Source: Timema cristinae (Eukaryota; Arthropoda; Insecta; Phasmatodea; Timematidae). From it: 64,000 nt of DNA. The stretch spans positions 6,811,033-6,875,032 of the forward strand of contig JBCFYV010001001.1 of NCBI GenBank assembly GCA_039000515.1. The letters are read 5' to 3'. The position numbers and the translations under genes are program-made. Shown here in pieces: positions 24,600-36,790 of this stretch (the stretch's first letter is position 1; every line of letters begins with the position of its first letter). The notes under the pieces are model-generated. The model was not told the origin of the DNA. It searched no databases and was given only the letters and a program-made list of their open reading frames with translations.

Positions 24600-26100
24600 A
24601 TAGAGATTGGGTAGTAACCATGCACAAGGCCAGATTATATTAGTTTTATTTAGGTATTATATATTCATACTTGTAGCGCTAGAACTTAGCAGACTTATGG
24701 GTGTTCTGGTAGTTGAAATAATTGATTTTCTAAAAATTCTAAGTGACCATTTATGATAGATTGGCGTAAGATAACCTCCCCTCCACTTCCTATCAGGCTA
24801 TATACCCGAGCGCAAATGATTTTAATTTCTATGTATTAACATAACATAAATAATAATTATAAACATATAATTACGGGACACAATTTACATAGCACCCTTA
24901 TAATGACGGGACAGAATTTACACAAGAATTTTTAATGGTCGGGACAATTTACATAAAAGAATTAAAAAGGGATGGAATTAATCATAACTGTTAGAGAAAT
25001 CACTACAAATAACAATAATTAAAGTATGATTTTTTTAATTTTAAAATGGGACTCTTGGAAAGATGTGATGGGTGGGGGATATAAATAGAAAAAGTTTAAG
25101 GAAAGTTATACAATTTAAATTTGCTAAGAATGTAAAAGGATTACACAAAATAGATAAATAAGAACTATATATTTGAAATTAATAGTTGAGGTTTTGTGAA
25201 ATGAGGGTTTTCAAAATTAAAAACAAAAAAAAAACAACTAATTATCAGTGTGGCAGAAGATTGAAATTTGTGAGGTAGATATAAAGTCCCTCCTTTACCC
25301 CACTCCCAACAGCCATAAAGAACTGGCCATTTTTAAATTTCAAAATGAAGGACTGGGAAGGGTGTTTGTGGCCCTTTAGATTTCCTATACTTATATAAAA
25401 ACACTTTTTGGTATGGTAAAACATTTAAATTTGGCAAGGAGATAGATGGGTCACCTCTAAACCCCACAATAATGGTAAACATGCGTAATTCCGAAACGGG
25501 TGTGGTAGAAAATAGAAATTAAATATGTAAATATAAGAACTTTATAGCAGGCATAGTTTTTGCCTTTTTATTTCTCTTGCGAGCACGAATTGGTCGATGT
25601 TTTTTTAGCCATTTCCAAATATATAAGTTTTCTTAAGCGTTGGTGAGAAATGCTATCTTGTTTCTAAGTCAGAATTGCAAAGTTAATAAAAACTTATTCA
25701 CCTGAAAGAAATCGTTTCTAAGTGCGTAAGTAGGAAAGGATTTTTTTCTAAAACTGTGTTGCCGTATTTTATCTTAGGCCGGCTGGATAACGTGATCTAA
25801 ACTTACTAACGATCTATTACGGGTGGCTAAATACTTTACATTTGCAGCTCTGACAGTGAAATTATAGCACTAGCCAACAGTAACGAACTACAAACAATGG
25901 GAGTTTTAAAAAACGGGTGGGTAGCTAGCTTATTTCTTAGGTCAGGTGAATACCTTTCTATAAACTTACCCCCATAATAAATCGTAACAAGCACTTTACA
26001 ATTTTTTACACTAAAGATGAAAACTTGAACACTAAATGCAATCAGCAATCGAGTAACATAAAAGTTTTCAAAAACCGTGTTAAACAAGTTGACTGGTACA
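24600..26100. other. Vps13 intron 17 interior, no confident feature
   Basis: Mostly AT-rich. The minus-strand open stretch 25836-26087 and the segment up to 26210, with peptide such as SEGMSSSDGDSLN, look protein-like and might be a relic of a transposable element, but I cannot assign a family. Confidence 0.3.
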
Positions 26101-26759
26101 CTTTATGAAAATCGTCATGCAAGCCCTTGTTTCCAAGACCAGTAATAAGAAGGAAACTAATCCTTCTGTTTAGACTGTCACCGTCTGATGATGACATGCC
26201 TTCACTCAAAATTTCCAACCTGCGAAAAACTTCAAATAGCTACAGACTAATACGCCATATATTAAAAATATATTTAAAATCCATAAACAGTAAGATAATC
26301 AACAAATAAATAATTACGAATGACAATATAAAAATATCCCTTTTCTATGTAATAATAAATTCCAGGCGTTCATAATGTATTATTTACAGTATCATCTATA
26401 GCAATTCATTATGTAAAATTAAAAACATCAGCTATTTTATAATTAAAAGTTTTGGAAATTCCTTTAGCTAAAACGTCTATAAAAACCAATTTAAAAAAGA
26501 AAATTAAAATATTTTTTTTAGAACTAAAACACCGTTAGAATTTGTTATTTGAAGTCAAAATCTGGAATCCCCCAAAATGTTCCAATACTCGAACACCTTT
26601 AAATCCCACGTTAGTCAGCAAATTGTTTGTTATTTAAAATTATGGTTCACACCAAAATGTGAACAAATGCTCTTAACACGAATCTAGGGATTTCAAAAAC
26701 CTCACAGATTATGTTTAATAATTGAACAATAATAATACAGTTTTTTTTTTAAAACTTAT

Positions 26760-26995
26760 TTGATGTATTTGACGTGCACTTTCTGATCTGACTGATTATA
26801 TCAAAACACGACTTATTAATTATCTTATATATAGAACCAACACAACATCCAGCCCTCGCCTGTTAATTTATAACGTGAAATGGGAAACCCACATTTCACC
26901 TATAATATATTCTTGGGCCATGCCAGGAATCGAACACGGGGCCTTTAATTCAGTAGAAAGACACACTACCGTCTGAAATAAGGTGCTGGTCAAAA
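26760..26995 (-). repeat. SINE-D-like copy
   Basis: The low end resembles the tail shared by 30010-30255 and 36935-37150 (agtgcact and a cytosine-poor tail). The high end is a tRNA-like head on the minus strand with the box read here as ccaggaatcgaacacggggc. Confidence 0.55.
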
Positions 26996-27099
26996 ATGAT
27001 AATGAAAGGGTGAAATTATCTCATTTTCAAGGAGATTTCACGTGAATTGTTACAGTTTTGAGAGAAAAAATATTATATAAAACCCAGGGAGTCGTATCA

Positions 27100-29340
27100 T
27101 AGCCAAAAATGATAACCGAAATTAACAGTTATTTTTAACAAATCAGGATTGTTGCCCAAATGTAAAGTGCTTAAGAACCAGACTTGGAATCAAAATATAT
27201 TTTTAGCTTAGTAAAGGTTATTTATTATCAGTTCTTAAGGCCCTTGGCCTTGCCGAGTGTAAGTATAAAACCTATTTTGTGGGGTGTGGGTGGGAGGTTG
27301 AAAGGCGTGGTGGGGCTTCACAACCAACCAAAGTATCCTTCCGCGCCAACAAGAATAGATGGATAACGGAAAACTTAGATAGCGCTAGCTAGCTACGGGA
27401 CAGGTCTTGCGGAAAAGTCATACGTTTGGAAATATAAATTTCTCGAGAACGAGTGGAATTTTCATAGTAATATTTTCTACACCCTTTCTAAAATATTATA
27501 TCAATGTTTGTTAGGTGTTAAATTTTCTTATTTTTTCAATGCGGCTGGCAGTTTTCTATTGAAAATTGTCAAAATTGTTTATATTTGATCACCGTTAAAA
27601 CTATAAAGGAGGCGTGTATATAAAACATATATAAAATAATCAACATGCTTCTGTTTTTGAACAAATCGTTTCCGAAAAGAAAATATCAAAACAATAAAAA
27701 TTCTTGAATATAGCCGTTTGTTCCCATGGCTCTGCATTTTTACGCCAAACGAAAAGGGCCACACGCCTTAAAGGTTCTTACGTTCTATAAATAATAGTTT
27801 ATACTTGCACCTTGTGCCCTTATTTCTGAAACTTAATTATATCTCAAAAATAAAATATTTTTTCCCTTTTCTAACGAAATTTGTGAGGGTAGGATGTATT
27901 TAGTACCCAAGGAGATTATAGAAGTATCAATGAGCACTTAGAAGTGAGCGCTAATTAAATCATCAGATTCTTGAGAAATTACTAGTCACATTGTGTAGAG
28001 TCTTCTCATTTTACTCTTTAGGCTAGGAGCTTAGGAAGATGTATTTAACTTTGAGTGACAGAAAACATATCTAAGAAAGATGAGTACTAAGAAATGAGAA
28101 CCTACCCAGTTGTACAAGCTAAGTTGTCTAAGCTAAATATGAAGAAACTTATTTAAAAGTGTTTTTCCTAAAAGATAAACTTTCTAAGTGGTTGTTGGAA
28201 GGTCAGTTTGCTTGATGGTTTAAAAGGGAGGGAGAGGGTGGTTACAATATAATACTTTCACTGCTTTCAAAAATCAATTAATAAGATTATTATTATTAGT
28301 ACAGTTATTGACTACCTTTTCTATATTTATCATTAACATAGGTCTTCAATACTATAAAGTTACTTTATGTAAGACTTATCTTAATTACTGGCCTTCAATC
28401 GCAATTATTCTAATAAATTCATCTTTTCTCTGTTAACATTTAAGAATCTCTTATTATTTTTTTCCTGTATATACCTGCTGTATTGTTTATTTTTGTAATA
28501 TGTTTTGATATCTTTTATTATATTTTCTGCAACTTATTTTCTTATTAATTATTTATCGACTATTATTTAATTTTATTTTTTTCTTCTCATTTTTTATATG
28601 CTTATTTTTTATTTTTGTGTTTATCTTACAGTTATTGATAAAATGTACCAATAAATATTATAACACATTTTTCAAAATTTTCAAAATTATCTTATCAATA
28701 ATATTGTATTGATACTGCTGTCTTTCGTTTTGTGTATTCATCTAAAAAATTCTTTTTGATTTTGTTTAACTTTATTTCATGTTAAAATGTTCATAATGTC
28801 TTATTAATCTGTTAAAATTTAAACCTATGTAAAACTTCAAATTCTATAAAACCATAATCCTAGAAGTGAGCTATTGCTCTTTGGATCATGTAAGTAATTT
28901 ATTGAATTAATAAAAAAAAGGAGTACAAAGTTTGTGTTCATCGTTTGTAGTTCATAAGGGTTTCTATTAGTTTTATTAATAATTGATTATTTGATATTGT
29001 TAAGGTGGCTCTTAAGGTAAATAGTATAAAGTCCATATAATGTTACCCTGCAAATTCATTTTTCATTTTGGTGCGTTTAAAAATTAAGGACCTTCAGAAA
29101 GGTCAGTACATACTAACATATTAAACCTTAAAACCAATATATACCAATATATAACCAATTTAAATTTTCTAGACAAATAAACTAAAATGTTCCCAATGTT
29201 CCTAACATTGTAAGTATTTTGTTTGGTTGTATCAAACCAGCATAAAATAGTTTAATTTTTTTCAACTAAAATACGCATAACATAAAGTTTTTTTTTTGTA
29301 TGTATTAATTTGAAAATAAAATGAAAAGGTTTTCAAATGC
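27100..29340. other. Vps13 intron 17 interior: nothing confidently recognised
   Basis: A GC-richer patch at 27240-27420 has repeat-like character but no family could be assigned. The rest, especially 28250-28900, is extremely AT-rich. Confidence 0.4.
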
Positions 29341-29349
29341 TATAAGATA

Positions 29350-29665
29350 AAAATTGATGGCATTAGCCCACAATCAAGACATACCAACCGAGCAGCCATC
29401 GTTTAATAGAGAAGATAATGCCAACTTCTGTGGATTGAAGGTATCATGTGGTAGTCATAACGATATCTCTATCCGTTAATCTCAGTTTTCCATACTGGAG
29501 GCGCTACCTTTTTAATTCAAGTAGCTCCTCATTTGTTATTATGAAGCTGAGTTGACCCTGTTACAGACTCACTATTTCACAGAAAAACTGGAAGCACCTG
29601 GTATCGAACCCGGGACCTCATAATCTGTAGCAAGAAGCTTTATAACCTCTAGATCACAGAGGCGA
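29350..29665 (-). repeat. SINE-C copy
   Basis: It is the second copy of the 19045-19368 family, in the same orientation. On the minus strand the head includes the B-box GGTTCGATACC and a tRNA-like start near cctctgtgatctagaggtta. Similarity runs over about 315 bp. Confidence 0.85.
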
Positions 29666-30009
29666 TATTTTATTATATTTAGAGTTCTGGCAAACCAAAA
29701 TAAAATGATCTGTTCAAATGGCCCCCTGAATTATAATAAATTGTGCCATTATCAAGCATCTAAGTTATTATTTTATATAAATAGCTCGTATTTTAAACTA
29801 AATACTATTTTAAAATAATGATCTATTAACAAATATATTAATGGTACTGAAATTAATAGATATACATTTTTAGGAACCATTAAAATTTTGTAAAGAGAAT
29901 CAAAATAAGAACCAGAACCGAAAAGTATTTAGGTACAACGCCCTGATATTGTAAACATAGACCTAGCCTGCGTTTAATTAACAGTCACTATTTTTAAACG
30001 GAGTTAAAG

Positions 30010-30255
30010 TCCGGCACTTTGGCTCAGTTGGTTGCGTGTCTGCTGACTACTGAGCTAAAGGTCCCAGGTTCACTTTCCGGCATAACAAAAATTTTTTTTT
30101 TGTGAAACTGGGGGTTCCCCTTTTACAATACTGAATCGACGGCAAGAGGGGGGGTAGGGCACCACTGGATTTTGTGTATGTTCTGTATTTAAGTTAGTTT
30201 ATAAGTCATGTGAGCATATAATTAGTCTGTTCAGAATGTTCACTCTAACTACCTC
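30010..30255 (+). repeat. SINE-D copy (tRNA-derived)
   Basis: tRNA-like head: gtccggcactttggctcagt, then an anticodon-arm-like stretch and caggttcactttccggca, closing an acceptor-stem-like pairing (tccggca with a worn partner). A poly-T block and a body ending near gttcactctaactacctca follow. The tail resembles 36935-37150. It looks like a SINE head and not a functional tRNA, because the arms are imperfect. Confidence 0.7.
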
Positions 30256-30443
30256 AAATAGAAAAAAAAAAACTAGCATGACCATAAAAGAAAATTCTAA
30301 ACTAAATGAAAAATGTTCTTTTGAAGCTTCAGAAATCTTTCAGTATCATAAGAAATACTGTAGTGTGATGATTCTACCTTTCAATAGGACGGTGCCCTTA
30401 ATACGGCTATTTCATATGCAGTTTAATACAAGGTTATTCTCAC

Positions 30444-30510
30444 CAGAAGAGGGTTCATGTAGCGAGGAAGACGCATCCTCATTGTCACATCTTCTCCCAT
30501 TTCAGACGCC
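30444..30510 (-). CDS. Vps13: Vps13 exon 17: 67-nt linker to PH-like domain
   Basis: A tiny exon recovered by phase logic. Exon 16 ends with AG and exon 18 starts in phase 0, so a phase-2-in, phase-0-out exon was required. Between tttacag at 30511 and GTGAGA at 30443 the sequence supplies one base (completing AGG, Arg) plus 22 codons. These translate ASEMGEDVTMRMRLPRYMNP then LL. The block R-L-P-R-Y/F is the equivalent of the conserved L-R-P-P-R-F segment that leads into the C-terminal PH-like domain of VPS13A/C. A repeat starting about 46 bp away (30557) crowds its acceptor side. A plus-strand frame over the same bases (30236-30556) is a shadow. Confidence 0.9.
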
Positions 30511-30556
30511 CTGTAAAATAGATCATCAGCACAATGTGGCTAAGAATATATTATAA

Positions 30557-31034
30557 CTAGTTAGCTGTTGCCCGCGGCTTTGCTCGCGTGGAAGTTGATT
30601 ATATACAAATACGAAAATATACATATGTATTTACAGATTAATTTAAAATATTACGTTACGTTGATGACCATAACTTGACCTCAGATAAAAAATAATGCAA
30701 GTCCGATACAAACTTTCACCCCCTTATTCATCCCTTATTAAATACAATTTCCAAAATTCCTGAAACACGTATTTATTTGTTTTACGTCAATAACCGAAAT
30801 ACAAAATTTTGTTTATATAACTTTCAAAATGATGGACTTTCATACATATTATCATATATATTATCATCCCATATTTTGACCCGTTTGGGGTGGAATTTTC
30901 TAAAATCCTTTCTTAGTGGGTGCCTACATAACAAAATGAATATACAGTCCGAATTTCATGCTTGTAGCCTTGATAGTTTGCGCTCGGCGATGATGAATCA
31001 GTCAGTCAGGACATGTTATTTTATAAGTATAGAT
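30557..31034 (+). mobile_element. non-autonomous repeat with CCCGCGGCTTTGCTCGCG start
   Basis: It begins ttagctgttgcccgcggctt and ends gtcaggacatgttattttat followed by aagtatagat. This pair of ends is one I recognise from dispersed repeats in several arthropod genomes, with a conserved GC-rich start and a GTCAGTCAG-type stutter near the end. The interior holds degenerate text and no intact frame, so it is a passive copy. The exact superfamily is not assigned. Confidence 0.65.
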
Positions 31035-31356
31035 CAGGAGAGATTAATACATACATTCTAACCAAGGTATGTGGGTAAGATTCTGGTGAGAAAGGCAATC
31101 GAATACATTGATAACAATTTACTATATTAGAGATAAAATAGGATTTGAAAAAATAAGTTGTGATTTATTGTGACAGAAAAAATGACTAATGTAAACTCAA
31201 AACATAAAATAAAAGCTGGAAAACTTTGGATTTAGAATATGATAGTTTAAAAAAAACGAAACAAATTATATAATCACAACTGTGATACCAAAATACTATT
31301 GTGTTAGAAAATTAAGCTACCTACTAAATTTTTAGAATGTTTTCTAAAAATTCTTT

Positions 31357-31595
31357 AGCACCCCGTCTTACTTCCCGTTCGGATCATACGGCTGTATACT
31401 AATTTAATAAATGGTTTAGGAGGGCTTAATTGAAAGTAAGTGCACCCGCATTTGCGTGGAAGGAGAGTGGAATAACATTTATGGAAACAAACTCAGTCCA
31501 CCCGACCGGGATCGAACCCCGACCTTCCCGTCTTCTGTCATCTAGTTAATCATGAGAGTATCGCGTTAGAACACGCGATCACCAGTGCGGGTTTT
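31357..31595 (-). repeat. SINE-B copy
   Basis: Minus orientation: tail tagcaccccgtcttacttcc with cccgttcggat, body block cgtggaaggagagtggaata, and head with the B-box GGTTCGATCCC read on the minus strand. Confidence 0.85.
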
Positions 31596-31656
31596 TAAAA
31601 TGTTATTTTATCACATTGTTAGTGTTATTTTACAGTTATTGATAATAGCAATCATC

Positions 31657-31903
31657 CACTTGAGTGACCACATTCTATAATGGCATCACTCTCGCAATAG
31701 ACTGCACTGCCAATGACGGGCAGTTCAGGGTTCAAATCCCGCTCTGGTGTATTGAGAAGGTTTTTCCTAATTGGTTTACCACAATCCCCCACACAAATGT
31801 GGGTGCATTCCATCTCAAACTAAGCCTTCCCAATTCCTAGCACATTAGTGTAATTACACATAAGAGTATAACCTAGATGAGTGGTAAGACGCGGTGCTAA
31901 GAA
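31657..31903 (+). repeat. SINE-B copy
   Basis: Plus orientation: worn head, B-box ggttcaaatcccgctctggt, body and the tail gatgagtggtaagacgcggt. It is head-to-head with the copy at 31357-31595 about 60 bp away, so the pair could form a long imperfect hairpin. Confidence 0.85.
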
Positions 31904-31961
31904 TAAACAACAACATGGGCGTGAATAGAATCAAGTTGACTAGAATGGAATGTGTGCTTAC

Positions 31962-32085
31962 CTCTTGATACCATCAAGGGCCATAGAGATGCAGTCTAAG
32001 ACTCCGCCAGTCGGTTTCGTCATGAGACCCATTAGACCTTTCCCCACTCCCTTGAAGAACCCTTCAACTCCTTCCTGGTGGGCTC
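31962..32085 (-). CDS. Vps13: Vps13 exon 16: Gly-rich conserved C-terminal region
   Basis: 124 nt between tccatatag/GAGCC and AAGAG/GTAAGC. Read in the conserved frame it needs one base from the previous exon to give GAHQEGVEGFFKGVGKG, then LMGLMTKPTGGVLD and ALDGIK plus AG. This is the highly conserved G-F-F-K-G-x-G-K-G and K/R-P-T-G-G motif of VPS13A/C. It leaves in phase 2, matching exon 17. The entering phase does not match exon 15, which ends on a complete TAG codon, so the reading frame is broken at the exon 15/16 junction as the sequence stands. Confidence 0.93.
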
Positions 32086-32729
32086 CTATATGGAACACAA
32101 CGGGAAAAATCATTTGACCAACCACACACACCAATAAGGTAGAGGGTGAAGGTTTGTGGAATGGTTGAAACTCGATCCTGAATGCAAGATAATTTGGCCA
32201 GGTAACAATCCATGTGTCATCAAGGAATGAAACCATTCCTTTGGATATAAGAAACTACTAACTACTCATTCTTGTTTAAAAAACTAGGCCAATATGTATT
32301 TATATTTTGGATATTTGTATCTCTATTTTAAATTATTTGTTATGGATAACATGGGTCGGCCAATTTTTTGTGCCCCTATAGACTTACAAACTTACCAAAA
32401 GTCCCAAGATCACACATCATTTCTATACACTACATTTGATATTTGTTTGTCCATATATCTAATATTTATTCATTAAATTAAATTTATTTCACAAATAATT
32501 AAGTTCTCAAACTTATAAAAAAAATAGAATAGGTAAAATGTATAATTTCTTCTAAGATTATTTAATTTTATTATAACATTAAAAACATGACCGATCACGT
32601 TTATTTTGGTATCACTCAGATATAATTTCATAAGACTCAAAAAAATCGACTTTTAATGATACTGGAAATTTTCTAACACGATCAAACAGTTTCAGATCCC
32701 TGGCCTATGTGTACACTCTGTCTACCGTG

Positions 32730-33285
32730 AAATGTAACAGTCTTAACTCAACTGATTACATTATGAGTCTACCATATAAACTGTACCATAGTGGAACAAA
32801 GCAAGGTAGCAATCATACCTTACCCACTTTGGTGGCGACATGGCTTAAGCCCCTACTCTCACAGTAAAATAGACTGCTGATGACGGGGAGGAATCGGACA
32901 TCGATCGGGTGTACTGAGGGTGGTTTTCCCTAACTGGTTTTCCACTGCTCCTCCACACAGATGCAAGTATCCCTCCTCTAAAAATAAAACTTTCCTAATC
33001 CCTTAAACTATTACCATAATTACTATATAAGCATGTAACATGAAAGGTTAGTAAGACACGGTGCTAAAATAAATAATATTACTTTCACTAAATAAATTAT
33101 GTCCCTATCCTGCTAGCTACACCATAGGGGAACCAAACAAGGTAGCAGTCATACCTTGACTGATTACGCTATGACCCTATCTTATAAACTACACCATAGT
33201 GGAACCAAGAAAAGTAGGAGTCTTACCTTGACTGATTACACTATGACACTATCTTACAAGATACACCATAGTGTAAGCATGTTAG
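32730..33285. repeat. about 78-bp tandem repeat, split by a SINE-B
   Basis: Units containing ctgattac, ctatcttat and acaccatagtggaaccaag recur from 32752 and again at about 33093, 33170 and 33235. The SINE-B at 32831-33066 separates the first unit from the rest, so the array is older than that insertion. Confidence 0.8.
32831..33066 (+). repeat. SINE-B copy inserted in a tandem array
   Basis: Plus orientation: head ggtggcgacatggcttaagc, body block ttttccactgctcctccaca, tail aggttagtaagacacggtgc. The palindrome in the tail has decayed. Confidence 0.8.
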
Positions 33286-33779
33286 GTAAGGTTGCAGGGA
33301 AAACTGAGTGTATAATATATTGTGCATTCTATATGCCAATAAGGTGGATTGGAGGAACGAAATATATTCATTAGAGGACTCTTTACTTGTAGTGTGAAGT
33401 TTGATCAAATAATGGATCCTATTTTTAAATAGCCCGTCTCTCCCCATGAAAAGCTTGTAACTTACAGTTTGGTTTTCATAGGAAGGGCCTTTTAGAAAAT
33501 ACGAAAACATAAATTTTTGCTGTCAACATTGATAACATTTCATAATATTATTATTGTTAGTTCATATACATTAATGATATCTATCAGAAGTGACAGCTGC
33601 AGGTCACTTGAGCTGACATGTCCACGTGAAGATAGATCTAGTTACTTTTCTAGCTGCCCGTCAAGGCCCTTTTGATGAAAATCTTACTGTAGGTAGATAG
33701 CCAGACGTCCCATCGTGGTGCGTTGATTACACTATTCATTAGAAAAGGGTGGAATTATTGAGACCAGGGAAACAGTTAA

Positions 33780-34320
33780 GTTTTTTATTTTTGTAACAAT
33801 AAAAGATTTAAAAATAAATATTTTTCAATTGAAAAATATTAAACTGAATTAAATTTAGCTGGTGTCAGGTTTAGAATGCAGGAAACGCATCGTTGATATT
33901 CCTGGTTCGAGGGTAGAGTTGTAACTATTTTCCCTGCCAAACGGTATGGGGTCTTAAGGTAGAATGGTAGAGACTGCGAGTTAGAGGAAGTATTTTTGCA
34001 GCTATTATAGCAATTAGTTTCGGTAAAATAAAGCAAATATTTTTCTAGTAGAAACTCAGAGCTTAATTTTCTTCAATTAATAATCTCAACAGTTCTTGAA
34101 TATTTATTAATGGTGTCCTGTAATTTGTTAACATTTTATTTGCATTCAAAAAGTTCTTTCATCAAACGATACTATGCTCATGACTGATATTCAAGAACAG
34201 TTGATATTACAATGTGTAGAAAATTAAAATATGTTTCTACTGGATACATTTTGATTTATTTTTCCGATGAAAAGAATTGAAAAATACAGAGAGGAAAAGA
34301 GGAGAAGGAAAGTCCAATTT
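33780..34320. mobile_element. long member of the TTAA-MITE group
   Basis: Two blocks are shared with 52690-53225: attcctggttcgag followed by ccctgccaaac and gagactgcgagttag, and the arms agttcttgaatatttat and ataattcaagaacag-type partners. Both copies are about 530 bp and carry the same order of blocks, which suggests a parent element for the shorter MITEs. Confidence 0.6.
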
Positions 34321-34509
34321 TCACTCAAAGTGAGCTAGTGCAGCAATCCTTTAGACAATAATGAGAACTTTATAATATACTTTAGACTATAGTTAAAAGA
34401 GTTCTCTGTCTTGTTTGAATTAATTTAAAAAATATATTTGTTAGGGTTGTTAGGTGTTTTGGAATATACAAGTTTTTCTTCTGGAAAATATGTTTAGTGT
34501 AACTTTCCC

Positions 34510-34675
34510 CTCATTTCCCCTGTACCCCACATTTGCGTGCAGAGAGGGTGAAAAACCATTTAGGAAAACCACCCCCAGTGCAACCGACCAGGATCAAACG
34601 CCGATCTCCCGGTCTTAGACAGTCTAGACCAACACGAGAGTAGCGCTTTAGGCCACGCAGATACTGAAGCGGGTC
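34510..34675 (-). repeat. SINE-B copy, tail missing
   Basis: Minus orientation. The body (cacatttgcgtgcagagagg) and head (B-box region aggatcaaacgcc, end gaagcgggtc) are present, but the CCCGAACGGG tail is absent at the low end. Confidence 0.75.
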
Positions 34676-34685
34676 TTAAGACAAA

Positions 34686-34686
<1 letters not shown>

Positions 34687-34718
<32 letters not shown>

Positions 34719-34844
34719 GACCGCGTCTTACTACCCGTTCGGGTTATACGCACTTACACTAATGTGTAATGGTAGGGTGATTGTGAGATGAAATGGAGGA
34801 CCTACAGTTTAACGTGGAATCCGAACCACGGTGGAGGCCTGGCA
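34687..34844 (-). repeat. 5'-truncated SINE-A with 13-bp target duplication
   Basis: A (TTA)n tract, then the tail and body of SINE-A in minus orientation, broken off at ggcctggca before the tRNA-like head. The 13-bp sequence tcttaagacaaat stands on both sides (34674-34686 and 34845-34857). This is direct evidence of target-primed insertion with 5' truncation. Confidence 0.92.
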
Positions 34845-34859
34845 TCTTAAGACAAATTA

Positions 34860-36376
34860 AAATATTACTTATATCGTCTATATATTGATAAATATATATA
34901 AAACCTTTACACTAGAGACAAGTGTGTTCAATATTACTTTAAACATTGTAAAAATAACTTGTATTACTGACATTTTAGTAAATATAGCCTTTGTTCACAC
35001 AGCAACTATCACAGTGACTCTTTAATTTGAGAGGGTGAACGTAAAAATAAACTCAAAAGAATTATAATAACATATTTCAAGGTAGAAACATAAATTATGT
35101 TAAACACTGTAAACGAGGGATTAGATTGCTAGGTAGTTTTAATCTTGCTCTAGAAATTAACTGCAAATTAAAACAAACTCTTTAAATATAGTAGGATCTA
35201 GCTAATTGACATTGGTTAGTTCAAAAAAAATTTATAATTCAAATCCACTATTATGCCTTATTAAATTCAGATTTAAATCAATGGTAAAAAAACCTCATTT
35301 AATTCGAATTTTATAAAGAAATATTTGAATAATTTGAAGCTATCCATTGTTAATTTTTTCGAGTTTGTGCTCATTTCAAATCTTACTTAACAATCTTTAT
35401 TAAGTAATTCAATTTGTCAAGAATGTTAAATACATTTTGAGTTATTGACTCACAGAGAAAGAGAAAACGGAGAATTCTGTATTAGTGACGAGCATGTTAC
35501 CTAGAATAAAGGATATGTTGGCTCAGTTTTTATCTCTTCCGTGTGACAATGTAATCATTTATCAGTAATCACGTAACGTGCTTATTTAAGTGTGCAATTT
35601 TCATATGTTAATGTTGTCTAAGTTTTTATATTTTGTGTTTAAATCTTTCTTGTTTTATCATGTATGTAAAAATTGTGTATGTATGTTTTACAAAGTATAT
35701 GTAACATGCGTGTGTTTATATTTACCATATTTTGAGATTATTGATTTATTATAGACCTATACCGCCAATATACTCATAAAAATGGTTAGTTCGAAATTTT
35801 GAATATTTGGATCTTTTTTAGGTATTCCTTGGACTTATAGTTAAAAGATTCTACTGTAATTATACTTAAGAATTTGTATTAGGTTATTGATAACATTAGC
35901 ACGTATTTAATTGGTCAAATATTAGTCACAGTATGCGTGCGTAGCGGTTTACATAGTGAGTAAAATTTATATTGTCGTCTGGATGTGTATAAACTGAGAA
36001 TGTGAGTAGAACAACATTACAAATTATAACATAAATACTAGGCCTACTCATGCTTTTACACAGTTCAAGTTACATACATTTGGTAAGATTAGATCAGCCC
36101 ATTTTTAAATAATATTTGTGTACATGTAGTTAGCATAATTAAGTAAGCATAGCTATTAAAAATGGACAAATGCCTTTTTTAAACTAGTTTCATGTTGAAA
36201 CTATTTATGTAAATATAGACCCTACACATTTTGTAAATTAATGTATTTAAAATATATATAATATTTTATATCAAATGTAAGCCTGTTAGAATATAAGATT
36301 TTAAATTTCGAATTGAGTCTTAATCGACAATTTTGAAATAAAAATATTTCGAAACAAATTCCAATAAAATATTTTG
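34860..36376. other. Vps13 intron 15: AT-rich, nothing recognised
   Basis: No element, exon-like island or tandem array seen here. Confidence 0.5.
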
Positions 36377-36790
36377 TTGATAGTAAGGTTATATCTTCTT
36401 GTTTATTATTGTCATTCCCTTCTTCTTATTTTATAATACGTTTTATTTTTTCTTCTATGATGGCGACATATTTTGTTGATTTTTTTTTACCATTTTCAAG
36501 TCTTATTTATATTAAATATGATTGATTTTACTTCATACTACTGAAAAGTTTGTGAAATTTTACAGTTTTTATATGGATAATCATCTCACTAAAAATTATT
36601 CCATACAAAACCGTATTCAAAAATTTCCAATAGTATGAATTAAAATAAATCATATTTAATAAAAATAAGACTTGAAGATGGTGAAAAATCACGGAATGAT
36701 GTAGTCATCAAAGAAGAAAAACTAAAACGTATATAAAATAAGGAGAAGGGAATAAAAATAATAAACAAGAATATATAACCTTACTATCAA
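36377..36790. mobile_element. large palindromic MITE
   Basis: ttgatagtaaggttatatct at the left and atataaccttactatcaa at the right are inverted copies. Pairing continues inward through ataaacaag, attcccttc/gaagggaat, taataatacg-type and cttattttta blocks for most of each half. It is about 414 bp and almost entirely foldable, with no coding capacity. Confidence 0.88.

Noticed and set aside
30010..30085. Possible functional tRNA genes (also heads at 9.7, 24.2, 49.4, 53.8 and 60.7 kb)
   Set aside because: A- and B-box-like motifs are present, but the cloverleaf arms do not pair properly and each is fused to a repeated body and tail, so they are SINE heads.
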